NCBI RefSeq assembly: GCF_001693335.1
Contig: NZ_CP016503.1
Span: 806,001-870,000 of the forward strand
Length of the DNA stretch: 64,000 nt
From: Helicobacter enhydrae
Lineage (GTDB): Bacteria > Campylobacterota > Campylobacteria > Campylobacterales > Helicobacteraceae
Reading direction: 5' to 3'
Shown here: in pieces, positions 36,949 through 45,084 of the stretch
Numbering within the stretch: the first letter of the stretch is position 1
How the letters are laid out: the number at the start of each line of letters is the position of its first letter
Notes under the pieces: generated by a model
Told to the model about the DNA's origin: nothing
What the model saw: only the letters and a program-made list of their open reading frames with translations
Database searches by the model: none
Position numbers and translations under genes: made by a program

Positions 36949-37064
36949 AAAAGCAAAGTAAGATTTGATGATTAAGAAGCGTGCTTCTGCAAAAGCAACT
37001 TAAAAAAGAAGTATGAGGGAACAAGCAATGCAAAAACTGCGTAAGAAAATTTACAAGGGGGGAG

Positions 37065-37179
37065 AGGCATTGGGAAACCCCAACTCAATCTAGCCTCCGT
37101 TTAGGACTTTCTTCCTTGTATATTTTTGCTGTGTTGAAGATTAACTAAAACTTTGGCTAGATTGAGTATAATGCCTCTT
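37065..37179. repeat. Long inverted repeat beside the small peptide gene
   Basis: ACTCAATCTAGCC (37083-37095) pairs perfectly with GGCTAGATTGAGT (37155-37167), and the outer AGGCATT / AATGCCT extend the pairing. The arm at 37155-37167 runs into the TATAAT of the presumed antisense promoter. On the minus strand the structure follows the peptide stop codon, so it could end that transcript or pair with another part of it. Confidence 0.65.
37167..37172 (+). promoter_or_regulatory. -10 box of a presumed antisense RNA
   Basis: Exact TATAAT on the plus strand. Transcription from about 37179 would run directly through the complement of the peptide gene at 37276-37187 and its ribosome site. Confidence 0.5.
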
Positions 37180-37300
37180 TAACGAATTAGTATTGAGCTA
37201 TCAGCTCAAGAATAGCTTCTGCTAGCTCTACCAAAGCTAGTAAAAGCCTTATGATGAGAATAAATATATCCATCATCACCACCTCCTTCCACAAGGAAGC
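37179..37300 (+). ncRNA. Presumed antisense RNA (type I antitoxin candidate)
   Basis: Inferred from the TATAAT at 37167-37172 and its position opposite the small hydrophobic peptide gene. The start contains a hairpin (TTGAGCT / AGCTCAA at 37193-37209) and a second one (CTAGCTCT..AAAGCTAG). The 3' end is a guess; no U tract is evident. No sequence similarity to known IsoA RNAs is claimed. Confidence 0.4.
37187..37276 (-). CDS. Small hydrophobic peptide, type I toxin candidate
   Basis: 29 residues, starting MMDIFILIIRLLLALVELA and ending in Gln-Tyr: one membrane-spanning helix with an Arg at position 10 and several Glu in its second half. AAGGAGG lies exactly five bases before ATG 37276. The leader from the TATAAT at 37323-37328 folds into CTTCC-TTGT-GGAAG, which covers part of that site. 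An opposing promoter lies just past the stop. This layout is that of bacterial type I toxins such as AapA in H. pylori, though the peptide sequence is not one I recognise. No toxicity is shown; a membrane signalling peptide is also possible. Confidence 0.55.
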   Translation of the reverse strand: MMDIFILIIRLLLALVELAEAILELIAQY

Positions 37301-37322
37301 GTCCTTCTCCAACACAGAGATG

Positions 37323-37328
37323 ATTATA
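37323..37328 (-). promoter_or_regulatory. -10 box of the small peptide gene
   Basis: Exact TATAAT on the minus strand, 47 bases before ATG 37276, with a T-rich upstream stretch. Start of transcription expected near 37316. Confidence 0.55.
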
Positions 37329-37398
37329 CAAAATCAAAACTTCAAAAAAACTCACTATTTCATACAATCACGGCAAACAAGAATCAAACTCAAAAACT

Positions 37399-37505
37399 CA
37401 AAGAATCAAAACAAAGTCAAAGCAATGTGGGTAACACACAAAAAGCGGGCAGGGGTTTGGGGGATTTTAAGGGGGATAAGGGGGTGCCTCGCAATAAACC
37501 CCCTT
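37399..37505 (+). repeat. 107-base repeat, mate of 23684-23791 in opposite orientation
   Basis: Carries GTGGGTAACACACAAAAAGC and a G-rich hairpin (TTAAGGGGGATAAGGGGGT against ACCCCCTTATCCCCCCTCAA, the second arm running just past the shared part). Confidence 0.85.
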
Positions 37506-37514
37506 ATCCCCCCT

Positions 37515-37583
37515 CAAGAGAGATCCTAGGGGATTCTAGAATTGCATAAAGGGTAGTTTGCTCAAAGCAACTTCAAAAGAAAG
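37515..37583 (+). repeat. Right-hand repeat block (mate at 24184-24263)
   Basis: Shares AAGAGAGATCCTAGGGGATT, the TCTAGAATTG palindrome half and GTTTGCTCAAAG with the block at 24184, in the same orientation. Confidence 0.75.
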
Positions 37584-37741
37584 AATCCAAGCCAAGCCAA
37601 CTCAAAGAAAGAGAATCCCAAGAGATTCTAGAATCCCCCAAAGCCATAGCCCCCCACCCCCCACAAACAAAGCTCCAAAATCGATTCCCTCAAGTTTGGG
37701 TTGCTTTGGTTTTGTATAATCACATTTGTGTCAGAGAGGGA

Positions 37742-37767
37742 TGTCAAGAAATCCCACAAGCTTGACA
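37742..37767. promoter_or_regulatory. Inverted repeat upstream of the carbonic anhydrase operon
   Basis: TGTCAAG (37742-37748) and CTTGACA (37761-37767) are perfect seven-base arms separated by 12 bases, centred about 45 bases upstream of the -10 box. It could be an operator; no regulator is known. Confidence 0.4.
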
Positions 37768-37797
37768 CCAAAAAGACAAAAAAACAAAATGAGTTGC

Positions 37798-37803
37798 TAT
37801 AAT
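37798..37803 (+). promoter_or_regulatory. -10 box of the carbonic anhydrase-kdsA operon
   Basis: Exact TATAAT in GTTGCTATAATCATTTTAG, 36 bases before the TTG start at 37839. The TTGACA at 37762 is 30 bases away, too far to be its -35 box. Confidence 0.65.
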
Positions 37804-37838
37804 CATTTTAGTTTAAATTCAATTCAAGGAATCAATAT

Positions 37839-38468
37839 TTGGAAAAACTCATTCAAGGGGCGATTAAATTTCAAGAAGAAGACTTTCTAGAACATCAAGA
37901 GCTTTATGAAAGTCTGCAACGCACGCAAAATCCCGAGACACTTTTCATCGGCTGTGCGGATTCTAGAGTCGTACCTAGCAAAATCACCAACACCAAACCC
38001 GGAGAGCTTTTTGTCATCAGAAATGTGGGCAACATCGTCCCTCCGTATGCACAACACAATCATTTCATCTCTATCACTTCGGCGATAGAATACGCAGTGA
38101 TGGTGCTCAATGTCCAAAACATCATCGTTTGTGGGCATAGCAATTGCGGGGCTTGTCAAGCTATCTACAATGACATCAGCGATGAAACCAGACATCTCAA
38201 AAAATGGATCAGGCTTCTAGAGCCCGTGCGTCATCAAGTCGATATCCTCAAGCCCAACTCATTTGCCAAACGCATTTGGCTCACAGAGCAAATCAACATC
38301 GAAGTGCAAGTGGATAACCTCCTCAACTACCCGTTTATCAAAAAAAAGTGGGAGGAAAAGCAACTTAATATTTTTGGTTGGTATTATATAATCCCGACTG
38401 GAGAAATAATGAATTATGATTTGCACACAAAAGAATTCAGAGTGATCAAACCAAAGGAAGAACAATGA
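37839..38468 (+). CDS. Beta-class carbonic anhydrase
   Basis: Zinc enzyme interconverting CO2 and bicarbonate. 209 residues, full length. Zinc ligands C39 and the D41/R43 dyad in CADSR, H100 and C103 in HSNCGAC. It starts with TTG at 37839 (AAGGA eight bases upstream; no ATG fits). The stop overlaps the kdsA start (ATGA). H. pylori has its cytoplasmic beta-anhydrase in the same place beside kdsA, where it supports growth at changing CO2 and acid. Confidence 0.94.
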   Translation: MEKLIQGAIKFQEEDFLEHQELYESLQRTQNPETLFIGCADSRVVPSKITNTKPGELFVIRNVGNIVPPYAQHNHFISITSAIEYAVMVLNVQNIIVCGHSNCGACQAIYNDISDETRHLKKWIRLLEPVRHQVDILKPNSFAKRIWLTEQINIEVQVDNLLNYPFIKKKWEEKQLNIFGWYYIIPTGEIMNYDLHTKEFRVIKPKEEQ

Positions 38469-39262
38469 TACTAATGAGCGGACCTTGCGTCATCGAAAGC
38501 TATGAAAATCTCTCAAAAGTCGCGAGTCTCCTTGAGCCAATCGCCAAAAATCCAAAAATTGATTTTTATTTCAAATCAAGCTTTGACAAAGCCAATCGCA
38601 CGAGCCTTGATTCTTATCGTGGTCCGGGGATTGAGGAGGGCTTGGAGCTTCTATCCACAATCAAAAAAGAATTTGGCTACAAAATCATCACCGACATTCA
38701 CGAATCCCACCAAGCCCCACTCATCGCCAAAGTCGCTGATGTGATCCAAATCCCTGCATTTCTATGCCGTCAAACCGATTTGATTGTCGCTGTTGCCCAA
38801 ACAGACAAAATCATCAATATCAAAAAAGGGCAGTTTATGAATCCGCTAGATATGCAATACAGCGTGCTCAAAGCCATCAAAACGCGAGGGGGGCAAGAGG
38901 CGACTTATGAGGAGAGCAAAAGGCTAGGAGTGTGGCTCACAGAGCGTGGTAGCACTTTTGGCTATGGCAATCTAGTCGTGGATATGAGAAGTCTTGAGAT
39001 TATGAGGAGATTTGCTCCTGTGGTTTTTGATGCCACTCATAGCGTGCAAATGCCCGGTGGAGGGGGCGGCAAAAGCAGTGGAGATCGCTCTTTTGTCCCA
39101 TTGCTCTCTAGGGCTGCAGCGGCGGTGGGTGTTGATGGGTTTTTTATGGAAACGCATTTTGATCCATCAATCGCCCTAAGCGATGGACCCAATATGATCC
39201 CCACCCAAGAGCTCAATCCGCTCATTGAGAAACTATTGCTCATCGATTCTATTTCACACTAA
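38465..39262 (+). CDS. kdsA: 3-deoxy-D-manno-octulosonate 8-phosphate synthase
   Basis: Condenses arabinose 5-phosphate with phosphoenolpyruvate to make KDO 8-phosphate for lipopolysaccharide. 265 residues, full length. Landmarks: SGPCVIES at 5-12, [12 protein letters not shown] near 36, GPGIEEGL near 53, and [13 protein letters not shown] near 190. It is translationally coupled to the carbonic anhydrase gene and followed by ribH after nine bases. Confidence 0.97.
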   Translation: MILMSGPCVIESYENLSKVASLLEPIAKNPKIDFYFKSSFDKANRTSLDSYRGPGIEEGLELLSTIKKEFGYKIITDIHESHQAPLIAKVADVIQIPAFLCRQTDLIVAVAQTDKIINIKKGQFMNPLDMQYSVLKAIKTRGGQEATYEESKRLGVWLTERGSTFGYGNLVVDMRSLEIMRRFAPVVFDATHSVQMPGGGGGKSSGDRSFVPLLSRAAAAVGVDGFFMETHFDPSIALSDGPNMIPTQELNPLIEKLLLIDSISH

Positions 39263-39271
39263 AGGACTATT

Positions 39272-39739
39272 ATGCAAATCATTCAAGGCACACTCCAACT
39301 CAATGGCACAGAAAAAGTAGCCATACTCTCAAGCCGATTCAACCACATCATCACAGATCGATTGATCGAGGGGGCAAAAGACTGCTTCCTGCGTCACGGA
39401 GGGGAGGCAAAAAACCTCTCTCTAGTCTTGGCACCGGGTGCTTATGAACTCCCCTTTGTGCTCCAAAGATTGCTACAAAGCGACAAATACGATGGGGTTT
39501 GCACTCTTGGGGCTGTCATTCGTGGAGGGACTCCACATTTCGACTATGTTTCAGCAGAGGCGACAAAAGGGATTGCCAATATGGCACTCCAATACAACAA
39601 GCCTGTGAGCTTTGGTGTGCTTACGACAGACAACATCGATCAAGCGATTGAGAGGGCAGGGAGCAAGGCAGGAAACAAGGGGTTTGAAGCGATGACTTCC
39701 CTCATCGAGCTTATCAATCTTTATGGTGCGTTGCAATAA
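39272..39739 (+). CDS. ribH: 6,7-dimethyl-8-ribityllumazine synthase
   Basis: Penultimate step of riboflavin synthesis. 155 residues. Substrate-binding [15 protein letters not shown] near 20, [14 protein letters not shown] near 53, [21 protein letters not shown] near 82 with the catalytic His, and [25 protein letters not shown] near 112. AAGGA is six bases before the ATG. nusB starts directly at its stop. Confidence 0.97.
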   Translation: MQIIQGTLQLNGTEKVAILSSRFNHIITDRLIEGAKDCFLRHGGEAKNLSLVLAPGAYELPFVLQRLLQSDKYDGVCTLGAVIRGGTPHFDYVSAEATKGIANMALQYNKPVSFGVLTTDNIDQAIERAGSKAGNKGFEAMTSLIELINLYGALQ

Positions 39740-40159
39740 ATGGCGACAAGAGCTCAAGCTAGGGAAGCTGTTGTGACACTGCTCTATGCCTATGACAGCG
39801 GTAATGAAAACATACTCTCTGAAGCACCAAACCTATTGGAAGAAAAAAAGATCCGTAACAAACAACAAGAGTTTGCACTTGGGCTACTCAATGGCGTTTT
39901 GGGTGCTTTGCAAACTCTAGATGACAAAATCAGTCTGCACCTCAAAGAATGGGATATCGAGAGGATTGGGAAAATCGAGAGGGCGATTTTGCGTTTGGGG
40001 GTTTATGAGATTTGTTTCACTTGCACAGACGCACCAGTCATCATCAATGAAGCAATCGAACTTGCCAAACTCTATGGCAGCGATCACGCTCCACGCTTCA
40101 TCAATGGGGTTTTGGACGCTATACAAAAGGAACATAAGTGCAGCTCTGTGTCGCATTAG
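39740..40159 (+). CDS. nusB: Transcription antitermination factor NusB
   Basis: RNA-binding all-alpha protein that, with S10, loads the antitermination complex on rRNA leaders. 139 residues. Pattern: ATRAQAREAVVTLLYAYDSG at the N-terminus, WDIERIGKIERAILRLGVYEI near 72 and INEAIELAKLYGSDHAPRFINGVLDAI near 97. The ATG follows the ribH stop with no gap; it overlaps pyrF by 22 bases. Confidence 0.96.
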   Translation: MATRAQAREAVVTLLYAYDSGNENILSEAPNLLEEKKIRNKQQEFALGLLNGVLGALQTLDDKISLHLKEWDIERIGKIERAILRLGVYEICFTCTDAPVIINEAIELAKLYGSDHAPRFINGVLDAIQKEHKCSSVSH

Positions 40160-40812
40160 ATATGGAATCTAGGGCACAAAACTTAGCCCTATTGGACAAA
40201 CTTAGCTCTTTTGAGATTTGGGTGAAGGTGGGTTTGAGGAGCTTCATCCGCGATGGCAAGGAGTTTTTGGAGCAAATCAAAGCCATCAATCCGCGTTTCA
40301 AGATTTTTTTGGATCTCAAACTCTATGATATTCCCAACACTATGCGAACCGCCGTTGAGGAATGCAATCATTTGGGGATCGATCTCCTCACGATCCACGC
40401 AAGTGCAGGGGTTGAAGCAATGCGTGCAGTCACAAGTCTTGGTGGAGACAAACCCCTCATCTTTGCAGTCACCGCCCTCACGAGCTTTGATGATCCAAGC
40501 TTTGTGCCAGTGTATAATGCCCCGATTCAAACCCACGCCCAAACTCTCGCTCTTTTGGCTCAAGAGGGAGGGTGCGATGGTGTCGTGTGCTCTGTTTTTG
40601 AAAGTTTGCACATCAAAAACACAACTTCTCTCCTCACGCTCACGCCGGGCATACGCCTAGATTTGCAACACACTCAAGACCAAAAACGCGTCGCTACGCC
40701 TAGAAATGCCAAAGAGGCTCTTGCAGACTTCATCGTGGTGGGGCGTCCGATTTATAATGATGCCAATCCTGCAAAAATCGCACAACAAATCCTTGATGAG
40801 ATCGCACAATGA
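40138..40812 (+). CDS. pyrF: Orotidine 5'-phosphate decarboxylase
   Basis: Last step of UMP synthesis. 224 residues. The catalytic FLDLKLYDIPNTM is near 60 with the Lys-Asp array, and the C-terminal TPGIRL near 163 and VVGRPI near 200 bind phosphate. It begins with GTG at 40138 (AAGGAA six bases upstream) inside the end of nusB; MQLCVALDME is the expected N-terminus. Its stop overlaps the panC start (ATGA). In H. pylori pyrF and panC are also adjacent to this block, as I recall on the opposite strand. Confidence 0.96.
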   Translation: MQLCVALDMESRAQNLALLDKLSSFEIWVKVGLRSFIRDGKEFLEQIKAINPRFKIFLDLKLYDIPNTMRTAVEECNHLGIDLLTIHASAGVEAMRAVTSLGGDKPLIFAVTALTSFDDPSFVPVYNAPIQTHAQTLALLAQEGGCDGVVCSVFESLHIKNTTSLLTLTPGIRLDLQHTQDQKRVATPRNAKEALADFIVVGRPIYNDANPAKIAQQILDEIAQ

Positions 40813-41636
40813 AAATCCTCAAAACAATAAACGATTTGCTGATTTGGCGTCAGGCGTTGCAAAATACAAGCGTGGGGTTTGTGCCGACGATGGGGGCGTT
40901 GCACCAAGGACACCTCAGCCTTTTGCAACAAGCAAAGACACAGAATCAACACACACTCCTAAGCATTTTTGTCAATCCCACACAATTTGGGGCTAATGAA
41001 GATTTATCACGCTACCCACGCACGCTAGAGCAGGATTTGGAAATGGCACAAAGTTTGGGGATCGATGCAGTCTTTATCCCAGAAATCAGCACGATGTATG
41101 CTTCCAATGATGAAATCACTCTCAATCCCCCAAAGCAAATGGGCTATGTGTTTGAGGGTTTTCATCGTTTGGGGCATTTTGATGGCGTTTTGCAAATTGT
41201 GCTCAAGCTTTTCAATCTCGTGCGACCTACGCGTAGCTATTTTGGGCAAAAAGACGCACAGCAACTCCTGCTCATTGAAAAAATGATCAAAGATTTGTTT
41301 TTGGATATTGAGATCGTGCGTTGTCCGATTGTGCGTGATAGCGATGGTTTGGCACTTAGCTCAAGAAATGTCTATCTCTCCAAGCAAGAACGCACTCTAG
41401 CACAGGCGATCCCCCAAACCCTCCAACACATCCAAGCACTCATCCAGCAAGGAATCACCGACACACAAACACTCAAAACCCAAGCTCTTGCTAGACTTAC
41501 AAACCTTGAAGTGCAGTATCTTGCGTTTTGCAACCATTCCCTAGAGGAAATAAGCCACATTATCCCCAACCAAACCATTGTGCTATTGACTTGCAAAGTC
41601 GGCAATACGCGATTATTGGACAATCTATGGCTCTAA
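40809..41636 (+). CDS. panC: Pantothenate synthetase
   Basis: ATP-dependent joining of pantoate and beta-alanine. 275 residues. The HIGH-like PTMGALHQGHLSL is near 25, FVNPTQFGANEDLSRYPR near 55, FGQKDAQQL near 146, and the KMSKS-like LSSRNVYLS near 182. ATG 40809 overlaps the pyrF stop. Its last ten bases overlap the start of the following outer-membrane gene. Confidence 0.97.
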   Translation: MKILKTINDLLIWRQALQNTSVGFVPTMGALHQGHLSLLQQAKTQNQHTLLSIFVNPTQFGANEDLSRYPRTLEQDLEMAQSLGIDAVFIPEISTMYASNDEITLNPPKQMGYVFEGFHRLGHFDGVLQIVLKLFNLVRPTRSYFGQKDAQQLLLIEKMIKDLFLDIEIVRCPIVRDSDGLALSSRNVYLSKQERTLAQAIPQTLQHIQALIQQGITDTQTLKTQALARLTNLEVQYLAFCNHSLEEISHIIPNQTIVLLTCKVGNTRLLDNLWL

Positions 41637-42874
41637 CCCCCACACTTTTACGCGTTTGCACATCGATTGCTTTGTTTGGTATCCCCCTACTCTCTTCGCT
41701 CAAGGCTTATGATTCTATTGATGAGGCTCTCAAAAACGGGGTGACAAAAGGAGACATCGGGCTTTTCAACGATTATTACAAACCCAAACACTCCATCACC
41801 GCACCGCAAACTCTCGGCTACATCCAAGACGCTTATTTCCTTGCTTTGACGATGGGGATCCAATACCGATCGGCTTTTTACAAAAATATGCGATTTGCAG
41901 TGGGATTTCGTGGAGCCTATCCGATTTGGCAATGGCATACAAACTCAGATTGGGGACCCTCTAGCAATCAAGGGTATATCAAAAGAGGAGACATCTCTCT
42001 AGATTTTGATCCACTCAACCAAATGCTTTTGAGCGATACTTATATGGAATATTTTGATGGGGATACGAGTATCAAGGGAGGGAGGTTTGCTATCCAAAAT
42101 GAGTGGATTGACAATCAAGTCGATGGGATTTGGATACGCAATCGCTCTTTGGAAAATCTAATGCTTGAGTTTTTTTGGTTTGAGCGTTATGGGGAGGCAA
42201 GTGCGACGCAAATGTCGGGATTTGTGGAGCCAAACGACAACTACAGCGGGTATTTTTATACCGCAGTCAAATACTATCTCCAAGATATTTTTTGGGCGAA
42301 GTTTTATACCTTTGCCTCGTATTCTGTCGCATTTGGTATGGGTGCAAGTGCGAATGCAGAATACAAGTTTTCCAACTCAAAGCTAGGGATCAATCTCAAT
42401 AGTGCGGGAAGTTTTGAGTTTAGAAATGGTGCAAAAGGGGGCGATGGTATCGATTTTGACACGCGATTCTACATAGAGGGCAAAGTCAAGGATGTGACGA
42501 TAGGATTTAATGTAGGGTATATCCAAAGTGGGAAATATAGCGGTTGGGGAAGCCTCAATTTCATCAACAATACGATTTCTCCTTTGGGGATTGGCAAGGT
42601 TTTATCTAGTGGCATCACAGATACGACGCTTTTTTATGGGACGCTTTATACAGAGATTGATGCTGTGTCTGTCTCACTGCTTTATGGCACGGCTTCCTTT
42701 GTCAATCCGGCTTTGAGTGCTTTGCACCATCGCCAAAACGAGGTTGATCTCACCTTTGGCTTCAATTTCACGCAAAATGTGCAAGGGTTTTTCAATCTCT
42801 ACAATACACATTTGGGCAATGACGCAATCCCCAATATCACCCAAGTGCAAGGGGGCGTGAGCCTGTATTTCTGA
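41627..42874 (+). CDS. Outer-membrane porin-like barrel protein
   Basis: 415 residues from ATG 41627; a longer frame reaching back to 41528 lies wholly within panC and is not used. A signal-like N-terminus (LTPTLLRVCTSIALFGIPLLSSLKAY) precedes a mature protein with many aromatic strands (YIQDAYFLALTMGIQYRSAF, GYFYTAVKYYLQDIFWAKFY, TTLFYGTLYTEID) and terminal GGVSLYF, ending in Phe. It resembles the larger Campylobacterota porin-like family of unknown substrate. Translation is probably coupled to panC by the ten-base overlap. Confidence 0.8.
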   Translation: MALTPTLLRVCTSIALFGIPLLSSLKAYDSIDEALKNGVTKGDIGLFNDYYKPKHSITAPQTLGYIQDAYFLALTMGIQYRSAFYKNMRFAVGFRGAYPIWQWHTNSDWGPSSNQGYIKRGDISLDFDPLNQMLLSDTYMEYFDGDTSIKGGRFAIQNEWIDNQVDGIWIRNRSLENLMLEFFWFERYGEASATQMSGFVEPNDNYSGYFYTAVKYYLQDIFWAKFYTFASYSVAFGMGASANAEYKFSNSKLGINLNSAGSFEFRNGAKGGDGIDFDTRFYIEGKVKDVTIGFNVGYIQSGKYSGWGSLNFINNTISPLGIGKVLSSGITDTTLFYGTLYTEIDAVSVSLLYGTASFVNPALSALHHRQNEVDLTFGFNFTQNVQGFFNLYNTHLGNDAIPNITQVQGGVSLYF

Positions 42875-42880
42875 TCTAGC

Positions 42881-43991
42881 TTATGATTGGATGCGAAACA
42901 TATTTTTGAGCTTTTTAAGCAATGCAAACACTAATGGGAAATAAAAAGCCATTCTAGAACCAAAGCGTATTTTGGAAGAATAGGGAAGAAGTTGTTTGCA
43001 CATAGCACGACAATCTCTAGGATCCGCCCCAAAAGTCAATCCCCCAAAAGCATAAATAGCTCGATGTTCAATCATTCTAGTCAATATCTCTTTCATTTCC
43101 TTGCTTAAATTTGTATTTTTCAAAAATTCATCCATAACAAGACAAATGATACAAGCAGAATAAGCAAAATTATAATGTCTCACCTCATAAGGAGTCTGAA
43201 AAACACAAACAAGATCACTTAGAGATTCTGGGAAACTGATATCTTTTGATTTTGATGTCCTGCTCAAAGTGTGCTGACTAATAGAGTTTGGGCGTATGCG
43301 ATATACACATAATTCAAGATGAGAAATGATAATCTTTGAAGACAAAGCAAAGAGCTGCATTCCAAATGGAGCATCTTCTGATTCAATACCTTCTATAAAT
43401 CTAAGGTTATTCTGTATCAAAAAATCAAAATGAACCATTCCACACCAAGCCCAAGAAAAAGAAGGTGGTTCTGGAAGACTTGCAAAAATCTCCAAACCAT
43501 CATATATGCATTCTTCTTTCAAACCAAGCTCTGCAAAAGTATTAGAACTACTCATCTCTTGAGTCTGCTCATTGTAGATTGTAAGACTATGCCACACCAC
43601 CTGTGCATCAAATCCTTCAGCCAATTCTAGACATTTCTCGATACAATCAAGCCTCAAATAATCATCACTATCCAAAAAATGCAGATAATCGGGGAGAGAT
43701 GTTAATCTTGTATGCTCATAAATACCCCCCCCCACCTATTTTGCAAGACAGATAATCCAATCCTGTATTTCTAGACGCACTCAAACCCCTATTGTGATCG
43801 TGAGAAATCAATACAACTCTAGAATCTTTGTCAAAATATTCTTTTGCAATTTCAAAGCTTTTATCCGTTGATGCATCATCAACCAAAACAATACAAAGAT
43901 TTTTATAGGTTTGATGAATGACAGATTCCAAACACTCTCTAAGATATTTTTCAACATTATAGATTGGAATCACAATCGCAACTTTTTTCAT
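42881..43991 (-). CDS. Glycosyltransferase family 2, phase-variable, frameshifted (off)
   Basis: Two overlapping frames make one gene split by nine C on the plus strand. The 5' part (ATG 43991, GAGG eight bases upstream) encodes MKKVAIVIPIYNVEKYLRE, VLVDDASTDKS and SASRNTGLDYLSCKIGGG. The 3' part continues with LHFLDSDDYLRLDCIEKCLE, which supplies the D-x-D metal site. With G9 the first frame ends after GGGGYL; G8 or G11 would join them into a protein of about 370 residues. It is probably an LPS or capsule glycosyltransferase, off as sequenced. It stands divergent from legB at the island edge. Confidence 0.88.
43725..43733 (-). repeat. Homopolymer C9 (G9 on coding strand) splitting a glycosyltransferase
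   Basis: Preceded on the coding strand by ATAGGT and followed by TATTTATGAG. The tract length decides whether the two halves of the gene are joined. Confidence 0.88.
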
Positions 43992-44046
43992 TTCAAACAC
44001 CTCGCTATATTTCAAAATCTCAAAATACCTCTAAACAAATTATGTA

Positions 44047-44052
44047 TATAAT
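44047..44052 (+). promoter_or_regulatory. -10 box of the glycan island (legB)
   Basis: Exact TATAAT in TATGTATATAATTATAAATC, 33 bases before the legB ATG. The divergent glycosyltransferase shares the 88-base gap. Confidence 0.6.
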
Positions 44053-44079
44053 TATAAATCAAAACAAAAAAGGAAGCAA

Positions 44080-45084
44080 ATGGTTATCCTCGTCACAGGA
44101 GCTGATGGTTTTATCGGTTCGCATTTAGTTGAGATGCTTTATTCTCACACACAAGATCCCCTATCTCCATTTTTCCAAGCCAAAATCAAGGCTTTGAATT
44201 TTTATAACTCTTTTAATTCTTGGGGCTGGCTTGAGGATATTTCTTGCTTGCAAGAAATAGAAGTGATTAGTGGGGATATTCGCGATCCTCACTTTTGCAA
44301 ACACATCACAAAAGGCGTTGATTTGGTGTTTCATCTTGCAGCCCTTATTGCGATTCCCTACTCCTATATCGCTCCAGATAGCTACATAGACACCAATATC
44401 AAAGGCACTCTCAATATTGCTCAAGCCTCTCTTGAAAATGGAGTGAAGCGTATCATTCACACAAGCACAAGCGAAGTCTATGGCACAGCACAATATGTGC
44501 CAATTGATGAAAAGCATCCCTTACAACCCCAAAGCCCCTATAGTGCAAGCAAAATCGGTGCTGATTGCATTGCGATGAGTTTTTATCATTCCTTTTCTTT
44601 GCCACTCACCATTGCACGCCCATTCAATACATACGGACCACGCCAAAGTGCAAGAGCTGTGATTCCTACTATCATCACGCAAATTGCCAATGGAGCAAAG
44701 GAAATCAAGCTTGGGGATTTGACACCAACAAGGGATTTTAATTTTGTCAAAGATACTTGTGAGGGCTTCATCGCACTTGCACTTGCACAAGAGTGTATCG
44801 GTCAAACCATTAACATTGGCTCAAATTATGAAATTAGTATCGGTGATACACTCAACCTCATCAAAGAGCTAATGCAAAGTGATGTTACATTTCTCACCGA
44901 TAACCAAAGAATCCGCCCTAAAAATAGTGAGGTTTTTAGGCTATGGTGTGATAACTCAAAAATTCACAATCTCACAGGCTTCACTCCAAAATATTCTATC
45001 AAAGAGGGTCTCCAAATCACGATTGACTGGTTTAAAGAGAGCAAAAATCTAGCAAAATATAAAAGTGGCATTTATAATGTGTGA
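44080..45084 (+). CDS. legB: NAD-dependent nucleotide-sugar 4,6-dehydratase, LegB type
   Basis: 334 residues, extended short-chain dehydrogenase. NAD motif TGADGFIGSH at 6-15, TSTSEVYGTA near 127 and catalytic YSASK near 150, with the substrate-side ARPFNTYGPRQSARAVIPTII. LegB catalyses the first committed step of legionaminic-acid synthesis, on GDP-GlcNAc in C. jejuni. The neighbouring aminotransferase (legC) and NeuB-family gene support this. AGGAAG lies before the ATG. It overlaps legC by eight bases. Confidence 0.88.
   Translation: MVILVTGADGFIGSHLVEMLYSHTQDPLSPFFQAKIKALNFYNSFNSWGWLEDISCLQEIEVISGDIRDPHFCKHITKGVDLVFHLAALIAIPYSYIAPDSYIDTNIKGTLNIAQASLENGVKRIIHTSTSEVYGTAQYVPIDEKHPLQPQSPYSASKIGADCIAMSFYHSFSLPLTIARPFNTYGPRQSARAVIPTIITQIANGAKEIKLGDLTPTRDFNFVKDTCEGFIALALAQECIGQTINIGSNYEISIGDTLNLIKELMQSDVTFLTDNQRIRPKNSEVFRLWCDNSKIHNLTGFTPKYSIKEGLQITIDWFKESKNLAKYKSGIYNV

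Larger units (their letters stand above)
36720..37838. other. Repeat-rich region of 1.1 kb with a candidate toxin-antitoxin locus
   Basis: Apart from the small locus at about 37065-37330, it holds copies of the dispersed repeats also found at 23.4-24.6 kb, several GATTCTAGAATC palindromes (37532, 37626), and the promoter of the carbonic anhydrase operon near its right end. The open frame at 37251-37529 crosses repeats and lacks a credible ribosome site. Confidence 0.6.

Noticed and set aside
37251-37529. 92-codon open frame on the plus strand in the repeat region
   Set aside because: It crosses the antisense side of the small peptide gene and a dispersed repeat, has no Shine-Dalgarno sequence, and its C-terminal part merely translates the G-rich hairpin.
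37762-37767. TTGACA as a -35 box for the carbonic anhydrase promoter
   Set aside because: Spacing to TATAAT is 30 bases instead of about 17. It is better explained as one arm of the inverted repeat.
41528-41626. N-terminal extension of the barrel protein into panC
   Set aside because: These 33 codons are the out-of-frame reading of panC; the signal-like N-terminus begins at ATG 41627.
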